64,000 bases of DNA from Deltaproteobacteria bacterium (GTDB lineage Bacteria; Desulfobacterota; Binatia; UTPRO1): the NCBI GenBank assembly GCA_016200545.1, contig JACQEO010000050.1:17128-81127 (forward strand), in the 5' to 3' direction. Of the stretch, positions 8,053-16,446 are shown piece by piece. The notes beneath the pieces were generated by a model, which saw only the letters and a program-made list of their open reading frames with translations, did not search any database and had not been told where the DNA came from. The translations under genes and the position numbers were made by a program. Every line of letters begins with the position of its first letter. Positions within the stretch are counted from its first letter, which is position 1.

Positions 8053-8700
8053 ATGTCTCTCCAGCTCTATTTCCACCCGCTGTCGTCCTTCTGCCAAAAG
8101 GTGCTCACGGCTCTCTACGAGAACGACACGCCCTTCGAGCCGCACCTCGTCGCTTTCTCGAACGAGCCCTCGCGTGCGGAGTTCCTGAAGATTTGGCCGA
8201 TCGGGAAGATCCCCGTGCTGCGTGACGCCGCGAACGACCGGACGATCCCCGAGTCGAGCATCATCATCGAGTACCTGGCGCAGCACTACCCTGGCGCGAC
8301 GCGGCTCGTGCCTGCAAACGCAGACCTCGCGCGGCAGACGCGCATGCGCGATCGCTTCTACGACCTGTACCTAGCCCAGCCAATGCAGAAGGTCGTCACC
8401 GACAGGCTACGCCCGGCGGGACAACACGACCCGTACGGCGTGGAGGAAGCGAAGACGCTCCTGCGTACCGCCTACGGCATGATCGACGGGGAGATGGCAA
8501 CGAAGACCTGGGCCATGGGCGATGCCTTCACCATGGCGGACTGCGCCGCCGCGCCGGCGATGTTCTACGCGAACCTCGTGATGCCCTTCGGCGACACTCA
8601 CGCGAACGCGGCGGCGTACTTCCGCCGTCTGACGGAACGCCCCTCGTTCGCTCGCGCCGTCAAAGAAGCGCAGCCGTACTTCGCGCTCTTCCCGAAGTAG
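8053..8700 (+). CDS. Glutathione S-transferase family protein
   Basis: A 215-residue protein with both GST domains. The N-terminal thioredoxin-like part has HPLSSFCQKV (Ser11-Cys14 catalytic region), the cis-proline IGKIPVLRD and the glutathione-carboxylate motif PESSIIIEYL. The C-terminal helical domain (about 90-210) contains FTMADCAAAPAMF, the usual N-capping region. It follows the DoxX gene by 13 nt with GAGGAGG-type spacing. Substrate is unknown. Confidence 0.85.
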   Translation: MSLQLYFHPLSSFCQKVLTALYENDTPFEPHLVAFSNEPSRAEFLKIWPIGKIPVLRDAANDRTIPESSIIIEYLAQHYPGATRLVPANADLARQTRMRDRFYDLYLAQPMQKVVTDRLRPAGQHDPYGVEEAKTLLRTAYGMIDGEMATKTWAMGDAFTMADCAAAPAMFYANLVMPFGDTHANAAAYFRRLTERPSFARAVKEAQPYFALFPK

Positions 8701-8736
8701 AACGAATCTCGAGCCGCGCCCGAACGTTAGGTCGTC

Positions 8737-9626
8737 GTGTCGATTTCACGGGCTCTCGTTCGTCGTCAGCCGCTGATTCTCCAGACCATCCTCGGCTTCG
8801 ACGCCGCGACCATCGGCTCCGCGTTCCTCGTCTCACCCGCGACGATGGCCCTGCGTCTGGTGCGCGCCAAGAACAAGATCCGCGAGGCAGGGATTCCCTT
8901 CCAGGTGCCCGAACGCGGCGAGCTCGCGGGGCGTCTGGACGCCGTGCTCGAGGCGATCTACGCGCCTTCGCCGAGGGCTGGTCGGATCCCGCCGGCACCG
9001 AGGTCCGCCGCCGCAACCTCGCCGAGGAGGGGATCTGGCTGGGGCGGCTCGTCGCCTCGCTGCTGCCCGACGAGCCCGAGGCGCTCGGCCTCCTCTCCTT
9101 GATGCTCTATGCGCAAGCGCGGCGCGACGCGCGGCGCGATGCACAGGGCGAGTACGTGCCGCTCGCGGATCAGGATCCGGCGTTGTGGGACGCGGAGCTG
9201 ATCGAGAAAGCCGAAGACCTGCTCACGCGTGCCAGCGCCATGCCCAGGACCGGCCGCTATCAGCTCGAAGCGGCGGTGCAGTCGGCCCATGTCGTTCGCA
9301 GGCGGAGCGGCCGCTCCGACTGGGCCGCGATCGAGCGCATCTACGACGTCCTCCTGACGATGACCGGCTCGCCCGTGGTGGCGATCAATCGGGCCGTCGC
9401 GATCGCCGAGACGCGCGGCCCCGCCGCCGGCTTCGAAGCGCTCGACGCGCTCTCGAACGACCCGCGACTCGCCGATTATCAGCCCTATTGGGCCGCGCGC
9501 GCCGGACTGCTGGCGCGGACAGGCGAAGGCGACGCGGCCGATCAGGCCTATGAGCGCGCCATCGGCCTCGAGGCCGACCCCGCCGTCCGCCGCTTCCTGC
9601 AGCGCCGCCGCGCGGCGCTGCGCTGA
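8737..9626 (+). pseudogene. ECF RNA polymerase sigma factor (SigJ/DUF6596 type), truncated and frameshifted
   Basis: Only the sigma region-4 part and the long C-terminal domain remain. From about 8758 the sequence reads RQPLILQTILGFDAATIGSA, then FLVSPATMALRLVRAKNKIR, the region-4 helix-turn-helix. The whole region-2 half is missing. At about 8964 the frame breaks: IYAPSPRAG replaces the expected IYAAFAEGWSDP, explained by loss of one G from GCGGCC. The C-terminal DUF6596-like part then continues in another frame to 9626 (YQLEAAVQSAHV, GSPVVAINRAVAIAE). Two independent lesions make this a clear remnant. Confidence 0.85.
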
Positions 9627-9652
9627 CCTCGAGCGCTCGCTGGCGCGCCGTT

Positions 9653-9667
9653 GAACAGGTGCTGTTC
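9653..9667. promoter_or_regulatory. GAAC-N7-GTTC dyad resembling a LexA box
   Basis: Lies in the 451-nt interval (9627-10077) between two pseudogenes. The 17-bp dyad TGAACAG-GTG-CTGTTCA spans 9652-9668 and includes GAAC-N7-GTTC, the LexA operator shape known from alpha-proteobacteria. No SOS gene follows; the nearest open frame is a doubtful small one at 9760. It may be a chance dyad or a relic. Confidence 0.3.
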
Positions 9668-9759
9668 AGAGCTTGAGCACCGGGGCGCTGTCGCGGTCGC
9701 GCCTGCGTGACGGCGCGATGTCCGATGATCTGGTCCGCGCTTTGCAATAACCCGACAGC

Positions 9760-9972
9760 ATGAATCGCCTTCCTCGAACGAACGACACGGGCGATCGCGT
9801 TCCTGCGTCGGATCCTGCCGCTGCGCGGGTCGATCCAAACGGTCGTGAGTACGTGGTTACGGTACCTGGGGGCGGCGTCTTCATCGCACGGACCTTCGAT
9901 GACGCGATCGCCATCGCAAGCCTGTGGCGCACGCGGCAACCGTCGATCTCGTCGCGGCCCCGCGTCGGCTGA
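9760..9972 (+). CDS. Small hypothetical protein (doubtful)
   Basis: A 70-residue open frame starting ATG in the interval between two pseudogenes. The middle, GREYVVTVPGGGVFIARTFD then DAIAIASLWRTR, looks like coding sequence (hydrophobic-polar alternation), but the first 25 residues are low complexity and no good ribosome site precedes the ATG. It may be a fragment of a larger gene. Apart from it and the dyad at 9653, I see nothing in 9627-10077. Confidence 0.35.
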   Translation: MNRLPRTNDTGDRVPASDPAAARVDPNGREYVVTVPGGGVFIARTFDDAIAIASLWRTRQPSISSRPRVG

Positions 9973-10077
9973 CCATCGAAGCAGCCGCTGTCTAGGTGCG
10001 CGACACACCGGCCCGGGAGCATGGTGGCCGTGTCGATCTGGGGACCGCTCGTCCGTCCTCGCAGTAAGGAGGATCGA

Positions 10078-10589
10078 ATGTCGCGATCGGACGGATTTTC
10101 TCGGGCGCGGCTCGGACACATGTCCGAGGTCATGCGCGGCTATGTCGAGCGCGGCGAGGTGGCCCGCGTGGTCACGCTGCTCAGCCGTCGCGACGAGGTT
10201 CATGTCATTGCGTCCATGACCAAGCCCATCACGGCCGCGGCCGCCATGATCCTCGTCGAGGAGGCGAAGCTCCGTCTCGACGACCCGGTCGATCAATGGC
10301 TCCCGGAACTCGCGGACCGCAGGGTGCTGCGCGCGATCGACGGTCCGCTCGACGACACCGTGCCGGCAAACCCGCCCGATCACGCTGCGCGATCTCCTGA
10401 CGTTCCGGCTGGGTTTTGGGATGCTGATGTCCCCGTCCGGGCGGCTCCCGATCCAGAAGGCGACGGCGGAGGCGGATCTCGGTCCCGGGCGGGGTGGGGA
10501 TTCTAATGATCCAGTGCCTCCACAATCCGATCGTGATCGACATGCACGAGGATTTCTGGACGCTGGCGTATCAGGCGATCGCCGACTAA
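10078..10589 (+). pseudogene. Class C beta-lactamase-like serine hydrolase remnant
   Basis: Begins at ATG 10078 behind a strong AGGAGG with the family opening (DGFSRARLGHMSEVMRGYVE). The catalytic SxxK is visible as IASMTKPITAAAAMILVEEA, but the 15-20 residues that should precede it after RRDEVHV are missing. At about 10370 the frame shifts: PANPPDHAARS replaces PANRPITLRDLLTFRLGFGM, which is present in another frame. After GRLPIQKATAEADLGPGRG nearly all of the remaining domain is deleted; only the terminal DFWTLAYQAIAD and TAA survive. The family normally has about 380-400 residues. At least three lesions make it inactive. Confidence 0.85.
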
Positions 10590-10599
10590 GGACATCGAC

Positions 10600-10995
10600 A
10601 TGGACAAAATCCAAGTGGTCATTCCGAAGGGCATGGAGCCATTTCACGACCGTCTCCATTTCGCCCCCGCTGTACGAGACGGCAATCGACTGTACTGCGC
10701 CGGAGTGATCGGCGTCGGTGCCGACGGCACAGCGGCGGCGGATCCGGAGACGCAGTTCGCGCAGGCGTTCGAGTTGCTGAAGTCGGTGCTGACGACGAGC
10801 GGGGTCTCGTTCGACGACGTGATCGATCTCACGACGTTTCACGTCGGGCTGCGGGACCACCTGCGCAGCTTCGCCAAAGTGAAGGATCGCTATCTGCGCG
10901 AGCCCTACCCCGCGTGGACGGCGATCGGCATCACCGAGTTGGCGGTACCGGGGGCATTGGTCGAGATCAAAGTCATCGCGCGACTCCCGTCATGA
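10600..10995 (+). CDS. RidA (YjgF/YER057c/UK114) family protein
   Basis: A 131-residue protein of normal RidA length. Family features include RDGNRLYCAGVIGVGADGTA, TQFAQAFELLKSVLTTSGVS and the signature ending LAVPGALVEIKVIARLP. The arginine that binds the 2-aminoacrylate carboxylate in canonical RidA (before the conserved Pro) is absent, replaced by A in ELAVPG, so it may belong to an Rid subgroup without deaminase activity. Its stop overlaps the next start (ATGA), coupling it to a lipoprotein hydrolase. Confidence 0.85.
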   Translation: MDKIQVVIPKGMEPFHDRLHFAPAVRDGNRLYCAGVIGVGADGTAAADPETQFAQAFELLKSVLTTSGVSFDDVIDLTTFHVGLRDHLRSFAKVKDRYLREPYPAWTAIGITELAVPGALVEIKVIARLPS

Positions 10996-11855
10996 GCGAT
11001 CGGCGGGTGACGACCGCCGCCCTTGCCGCGTTCGCCTGCGCGGCGGTCCTGACGGCCTGCGTACACAAGGTCGCGCCGCGTTGGAAAACGCTGCCCGAGA
11101 CGCCGCCCATGCCCGCGGCGCGCGCGAGCGGCACGGTGCACGTGAACGGGATCGATCTGTACTATGCGATGTACGGCGCGGGCCCACCGCTCCTGCTGCT
11201 GCACGGCGGCTTGGCCAACGCCGACTATTGGAGCCCGCAGATTCCGGCACTCGCGCCGGCGCACGAGGTCATTGTGATGGACAGCCGCGGGCACGGACGC
11301 AGTACGCGCGACGCGCACCCCTATTCATACGATCTGATGGCCTCTGACGTGATCGCGTTGTTGGACCATCTGCACGTGGCGAAGACCTCGATCGTCGGCT
11401 GGAGCGACGGCGGCATCATCGGGCTCGACATCGCGATCAAGTATCCCGAACGGCTGGACCGTCTGTTCGCCTTTGGCGCCAACTTCAACGTCGCCGGTCT
11501 CAAACCTGGACTCGAGAAAGATCCCGTCTTCAGGACCTACGTCGAGAAAGCGGGGCACGACTACGCACGCACGTCGCCGACACCCCAGAACTATGACGCG
11601 TTCATGGCCGCGATCACCGAGATGTGGAACTCGCAGCCGGATTTCACCGCCGACGAGCTCGCGAAGATCGTTGCGCCGACGATGATCGCCGACGGCGAGT
11701 ACGACGAGGCGATCCGACGCGAGCACACCGAGGCGCTCGCGCGCGCCATCCCCGGCGCACAGCTCTGGATCATGCCCGGCGTCAGTCACTTCGCACACTG
11801 GCAGGCGCCGGACGAATACAACCGCGCGGTGCTGGCGTTCATCGACGGCCCGTGA
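10992..11855 (+). CDS. Alpha/beta-hydrolase lipoprotein
   Basis: A 287-residue protein. Residues 1-23 form a lipoprotein signal with lipobox LTAC (Cys23), so it is probably anchored at the periplasmic face of a membrane. The alpha/beta-hydrolase fold follows: oxyanion motif LLLHGGLANADYW, nucleophile elbow GWSDGG with Ser138, acid in DGEYDE and catalytic His in GVSHFAHW. It resembles epoxide-hydrolase/haloperoxidase-type hydrolases rather than lipases. It overlaps RidA by ATGA. Substrate unknown. Confidence 0.85.
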   Translation: MSDRRVTTAALAAFACAAVLTACVHKVAPRWKTLPETPPMPAARASGTVHVNGIDLYYAMYGAGPPLLLLHGGLANADYWSPQIPALAPAHEVIVMDSRGHGRSTRDAHPYSYDLMASDVIALLDHLHVAKTSIVGWSDGGIIGLDIAIKYPERLDRLFAFGANFNVAGLKPGLEKDPVFRTYVEKAGHDYARTSPTPQNYDAFMAAITEMWNSQPDFTADELAKIVAPTMIADGEYDEAIRREHTEALARAIPGAQLWIMPGVSHFAHWQAPDEYNRAVLAFIDGP

Positions 11856-11934
11856 GGGCGCGCGCTCGGCCCGCTCCAATGCACCGTGGCGCATTCATCG
11901 GGACTTCCGATGCCCCACTGCTCTGATTTATCGC

Positions 11935-11964
11935 TTGACAAGTGTGCTGACTTTCGCTTATTCT
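11935..11964 (+). promoter_or_regulatory. Putative sigma-70 promoter of the HNH gene
   Basis: A TTGACA -35 (11935-11940), 18-nt spacer and TATTCT -10 (11959-11964) end 24 nt before the ATG at 11989. It is the best consensus promoter in the window and sits in an unusually AT-rich stretch. Confidence 0.55.
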
Positions 11965-11988
11965 TCGCCTTACTCGGGCGGAAGAATC

Positions 11989-14036
11989 ATGGCCGGCAGA
12001 GCCAGCGAAGCAGCGTGCGCGCGTCTCGATGATGAAATCTCCGCGCATCGGTCCGCTGCCACGGCAGCCGTCGAATCCAGCGCCGATCCCGTCGAGATCG
12101 ACAGCGAGCTGCGCCGCCTGAGCACGAGCGAAGCCGCCCTGCGGGTAGTCTTCGGCACACTCGCCTCCGAGCTCTGTCGCGGAAAGGCGCATCACCGCCT
12201 CGGCTTCGCGCGCCTCGGCGACTACACGCGCGAACGGCTCGGCATGGCGCCCCGCGAGGTCGAGAGCCTGGCGCACGTCACCACCGCCCTCCGCGCCCTA
12301 CCCCTCGTCGCGGCGTCGTTTGCCCGCGGTGAGCTTTCATGGACCCACACCCGCTTGCTCGCAGCGGTCTCGACGCCCGCTACCGAAGCCGCATGGCTCG
12401 AGTGCGCGCGCGGATGCTCGACGGCGCGGCTCGCCGCGCTCGTGGGAGCGAGCAGCGCCGCTGCACGCCCCACCGGCGCCGCCGTGGCAGCCGATTGCGA
12501 GCCGAATGTGCATTCGGCTCATTGCCCGCAGGGCGACCTTGCCAGCCCGCCGAGCGATCCTGCCACGCAGCGCCGTCTCCTCGAGGCCACGCTCGACGAG
12601 ACGTTCGACCGCGCCGACGGTGAGCCGGCCCTGCGCTTCCGTTTGCGCTGCCCGCCGCAGCTACGCGGTCTCTTCTACGATACCGTCGAGCTCGCGCGCC
12701 GTGTCTCCGGCGAGCAGCTCCCCGTGTCGGACGCCGCCGAGGTAATCGCCGCCGAAGCGCTCTCCGGCGCGCCGCGCGTCGCACCGATCGGTCACGATGT
12801 CGCGCCGGCCGCTGATACACCTGAGCCGTTTCGCAAGACGCCCATCGCCGCGCCAGAGCCACCGCTCGCGCCATCGATGCCGGTACCGTGCAAGGAGATC
12901 TCATCGCGAGACATCGCCTCCCCTTCGTCCGAGTCCTCGCACCAGAGCGTCGCGTGCAACCTCGATACCCGCCTGCGGAGCACCGTCGCCGCGCGATGCG
13001 AGCGATCGATTGGCAGATCGGCCACCTCCTCGAGACGGTCCGTCGTCGCCGGCTGCATCGGCCGCTCGGGTTTCGCTCGCTCGCCGACTACGTTCGCGAT
13101 CGCATCGGCATGGCGCCGCGCACCGCGCGGGCGCTGATGGCGACCGAGCGCGTCACGTCCGAGTGCGCGCCGCTCCGCGACGCCTACCGCGCCGGCGGAG
13201 TGAGTTGGCTTCAAGCGCTGACGATCGCCCCTCTCGTCGTCCACGCGCCGGAGGACGTCGCGACGGCGTGGGTCGCTCGCGCTCGTCGCGTCACGCTCCG
13301 GCGCCTCACGGACGAGGTCGAATGGGCCTTGGCCCGCCACGACGCCGGCGCGCCCGGTCCTTTCCCTCCCCCGCCCCTCGACAGCCGCTTGCAAAATGAA
13401 ACGTGGCAAATCGGTGCGCCAATCCCGGAGCCGCACGTGCAACGGCACGTAAGCGCGCTCGGCGCCGCGATCACCTTCGTGGGGCCCGCATCGATTGTCG
13501 CCCTCTTCCGCACGGCGATCGCCGCGTTCGCCGCCGCCGCACCAACGCCCGAGCCGACGTGGCGGAGCTGCGAACGCATGTTGCGACACGTCCAGGAGAC
13601 CTGGCTCGCGCTACCGCGCCATCGCGATCCCGTGTTCGAACGCGACGGCTGGCGGTGCTCGGTCCCCGCATGCAGCGGCCGCCGCAACCTGCACGACCAC
13701 CACGTCCGCTTCCGCTCGCGTGGCGGCGACAATCAGCGGACGAATCGCATCACGGTGTGCGCGTGGCACCACCTACGCGCGCTGCACGTGAATCTCGTCC
13801 GCGGCTGGGGCACCGCGCCCGACGGCATCCGCTGGCAACTCGGCCTCCAAGGTAGCAGCTCCTGGGCGCTCCTCGACTTCCTCGGCGACCGCTACCTCGA
13901 CCAAGACGAGGTGCTCGCCGACCGTCGCGCCCACAAGCGTGAGATCGCTGCGCGCCTCGCCGCATGGATCGCGCGAGATGACGCAACGATCGCGTCACCG
14001 GTGCAGCGCTCGGCTCAGCGCGAGGTGGCCCGCTGA
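11989..14036 (+). pseudogene. HNH endonuclease with duplicated DUF222-like repeats, split by a frameshift
   Basis: Two frames read as one protein. The first (11989 to about 12985) carries a DUF222-like repeat with FARLGDYTRERLGMAPREVE and GELSWTHTRLLAAVSTPATE. Near 12980-13000 the frame moves by one base, and a second similar repeat follows (FRSLADYVRDRIGMAPRTAR, AGGVSWLQALTIAPLV). The HNH nuclease is at the C-terminus: VFERDGWRCSVPACSGRRNL, DHHVRFRSRGGDNQ, then CAWHHLRALH. Both parts align end to end, so a single-base loss is the simplest reading. Two separate overlapping genes are possible but less likely. Intact relatives are often mobile or host-nuclease genes. Confidence 0.7.
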
Positions 14037-14626
14037 TACGATGGAAGCGTCCGCAGGCGCTCGAAGTACCGGATCGCGTTCGGCCCCAGGCTCTCGCCGA
14101 GCCCGATGTTCCGGGCCAGGTGCAAGCCGTAGCCGACACAGATGTCGGCGATCGTGAAGCGTCCGGCGCAGAGGAACTCCCGACCGTCGGTCGCAGCCTC
14201 GACCGCCCGCAGGCGCCCGGCGAACCACCGCTTGTAGTCCTCGGCCGCCTGCGGCAGGCGGCGCTCCTCGGGCTCGAGCACCGAGTAGCGGAGGTAGATC
14301 GTCTGCGGAAATGTGAGCGTCGCGTCGCTGAAGTAGAGCCAGTTGAGATACGCGCCGTACTCTGGTTCCGACGCCGACACGGCGAGCGGCGTCGGGCCGT
14401 AGCGCTCGACGAGGTAGTGGCAGATGCCCGACGACTCGGTCATGCGGACGTCACCGTCGATCATGTATGGAACCGTCCCGAGGGGATTCACCTCGAGGTA
14501 GTCGCGCTGCAGGACGCGCGGGGGAAACGGCAGCGTCCGGAGCTCGTACTCGAGCCCCATCTCTTCGAGCGTCCAGAGCGGTCTGAACGAGCGCGCGTCC
14601 CGGCAGTGGTAGAGCACGATCGCCAT
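14015..14626 (-). CDS. Glutathione S-transferase family protein
   Basis: A 203-residue protein from the ATG at 14626 (MAIVLYHCRDARSFRPLWTL). The thioredoxin-like half shows the catalytic-loop Ser13, the cis-Pro motif LGTVPYMIDGD and TESSGICHYLVERYG. The helical half contains REFLCAGRFTIADICVGYGL. It is distinct from the GST at 8053. Its 3' end overlaps the convergent HNH gene by 22 nt. Confidence 0.85.
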   Translation of the reverse strand: MAIVLYHCRDARSFRPLWTLEEMGLEYELRTLPFPPRVLQRDYLEVNPLGTVPYMIDGDVRMTESSGICHYLVERYGPTPLAVSASEPEYGAYLNWLYFSDATLTFPQTIYLRYSVLEPEERRLPQAAEDYKRWFAGRLRAVEAATDGREFLCAGRFTIADICVGYGLHLARNIGLGESLGPNAIRYFERLRTLPSYQRATSR

Positions 14627-14687
14627 ATGCGCCGGCACCCTACCAACTGTGGAGGCGTACCGTCGAATGTGCAACTCTGGGGACACG

Positions 14688-14975
14688 ATGACGTTCCCCC
14701 ACAAAGCAGTATGCGCGATCCTGACGATCGTCCTTCCCGCCGGCGTGCTCGGAGCGAGTTCTCCCGACGTGGTCGTCGCGGCCGAGGCCAAGCGTCCTCC
14801 GCACCACTCTCGGACCGACGCCTCGCGGACCGGCGCCGCGAGCAAAGAGTCCGAGGCGGCGCGGCAGGAGCGCGAACGCCGTCAGGACCTCGAACGGCGC
14901 GTCGAGCGGCTCGAGCAGCTCTACGAGTTGAAAGAGCCCGTCATGCCGCCAGGATCGTCGCCTCGATCACAGTAG
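14688..14975 (+). CDS. Small secreted coiled-coil protein, unknown function
   Basis: A 95-residue protein starting MTFPHKAVCAILTIVLPAGV, a clear signal peptide, followed by a charged region dominated by Glu/Arg heptads (about residues 55-85, ERERRQDLERRVERLEQLYE) likely to form a coiled coil, and a Pro/Ser-rich tail. It lies between a GST gene and glycosyltransferases and is not obviously linked to either. No family is recognised. Confidence 0.6.
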   Translation: MTFPHKAVCAILTIVLPAGVLGASSPDVVVAAEAKRPPHHSRTDASRTGAASKESEAARQERERRQDLERRVERLEQLYELKEPVMPPGSSPRSQ

Positions 14976-15012
14976 AACAACACGCGCTCGGGTGATGATC
15001 CCACACCCCGGC

Positions 15013-16446
15013 TCATCCGTCCCTCGCGCGGCGATATACCTCGAGATCGTAACGCGGTCCCCAGATGCTGACGCGGGTGTCGCGGCCGGGCCGCGAGTGG
15101 ATTCCCGTCCCGGTCGCGCGCCAGCGGCCACCGAGCACGGGCGTCACTTCATCGAGCTGCGCGCGGCTGACGATGAGCACGTCGATGCTCGCCGCCTGTG
15201 CTGGCGTCATGTGCTTCAGGGACCGATCGGTGAAGACGGCGGCCGCGCGGGGCTTCACGAAATAGTACGCCGGGTAGTCGAGAAAAACACGGTCATCGGC
15301 CGCAATCGCGTCGTGCAGCGCCGCCTCGAGCCGGCGGTAGTCGCGATCCGCCCAATCGACGGCGCTCCAGGCGAGCACGAGCGGCAGCCCGACCGCGCAC
15401 GCAAGCACGAGTCCCGCGTGGGCGAAGCGCCGTTTCTCGGAGCACACGCCGATGCTCAGCGGTACGTACGTCATCCAGCTGTAGTAGACCGGATACACCC
15501 CGCTCAGAAAAAGTACCGCCGGGATGACGACTGCGACCACGAGCGCAAAACCGAGCGGCGAGCGCGCCAGCGGCTCGCCATGCGACCGCTGGCGCGCCGA
15601 GAGCGTGAGCGCGACGACGAGCAGGACCAGGAAGCTGGGATCCTTGAGGACGCCGCCGAGGTTGCGGTCGTAATGCTGCAGCGTCGCCGCCAGTCCTCGG
15701 CCGGCGATCGAGGCTGTGCCGAGGCTCTCCTTCACGAACGACGGCCAGACGCCGGCGGTGGTGTAGAGGCCGTACAGTGCCCCCATGCCGCCGAGGAGGC
15801 CTGCGGCGCCGCTCGCGAGCTCGTGTCGGAGCGCGCGGCCGTGACGGACGGCGAGCAGGCCGCCCAGGAGCCCCGCGTACACGAGCAGCTGCAAGCCCGT
15901 GAGCGGCAGCAGCAGCGCGAGGAGCGCGATCATTCCGCAACGCAGCGCGATCGGACGGACAGTGTGCGCGAGCACGATCGCGGCGACGAGCGCCATGCCG
16001 AGGCAATCGACGCGCGCGGAGCGATAGCAGAACACCATGCCATAGCCGAGAAGCAGGAGCGCGACGAGCCAGAGCCGAGCGCGTCGTGCCGGGACGAGGT
16101 CGAGGCGTGCGACGGCGAGCCAGAGCGCGAGCACGGCGACGACTACGAGCACGTAATCGAGCGAGCGCACGGCGAGCGGACCGAAGCCGAAGATGCGCAT
16201 CCAGCCGAAGAGAAGCGTCGAGTAGAGCGGCGGGTATCCGGCCCAGAACGCGTCGCAGGCCTGAAACCGCCAGGCGCACGAGGTGAATCCTCTGCCGAGA
16301 AGCAGGTTCGCCGCGGGATCGGTGAACATCACCTCGTCGAGCCACGGGATCGGAATCCGGGTGGCGGTCGCGAGGTTCAGCGCCAGCGACGCCGCGCCAG
16401 CGACGGCGACGAGCGCCCGCTCGGCATGGCCCGTGGACGACGGCAT
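15013..16446 (-). CDS. GT-C/ArnT-like membrane glycosyltransferase
   Basis: A 477-residue protein with about ten hydrophobic helices. The first periplasmic loop has the acidic pair typical of polyprenyl-phosphate-dependent GT-C enzymes (PWLDEVMFTDPAANLLLGRG), and the following FWAGYPPLYSTLLFGWMRIF fits the same fold. It starts at ATG 16446 in a TGATG overlap with the upstream transferase gene, so both are co-translated. A lipid-linked sugar is probably moved to a surface glycan or lipid; donor and acceptor are unknown. Confidence 0.75.
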   Translation of the reverse strand: MPSSTGHAERALVAVAGAASLALNLATATRIPIPWLDEVMFTDPAANLLLGRGFTSCAWRFQACDAFWAGYPPLYSTLLFGWMRIFGFGPLAVRSLDYVLVVVAVLALWLAVARLDLVPARRARLWLVALLLLGYGMVFCYRSARVDCLGMALVAAIVLAHTVRPIALRCGMIALLALLLPLTGLQLLVYAGLLGGLLAVRHGRALRHELASGAAGLLGGMGALYGLYTTAGVWPSFVKESLGTASIAGRGLAATLQHYDRNLGGVLKDPSFLVLLVVALTLSARQRSHGEPLARSPLGFALVVAVVIPAVLFLSGVYPVYYSWMTYVPLSIGVCSEKRRFAHAGLVLACAVGLPLVLAWSAVDWADRDYRRLEAALHDAIAADDRVFLDYPAYYFVKPRAAAVFTDRSLKHMTPAQAASIDVLIVSRAQLDEVTPVLGGRWRATGTGIHSRPGRDTRVSIWGPRYDLEVYRRARDG

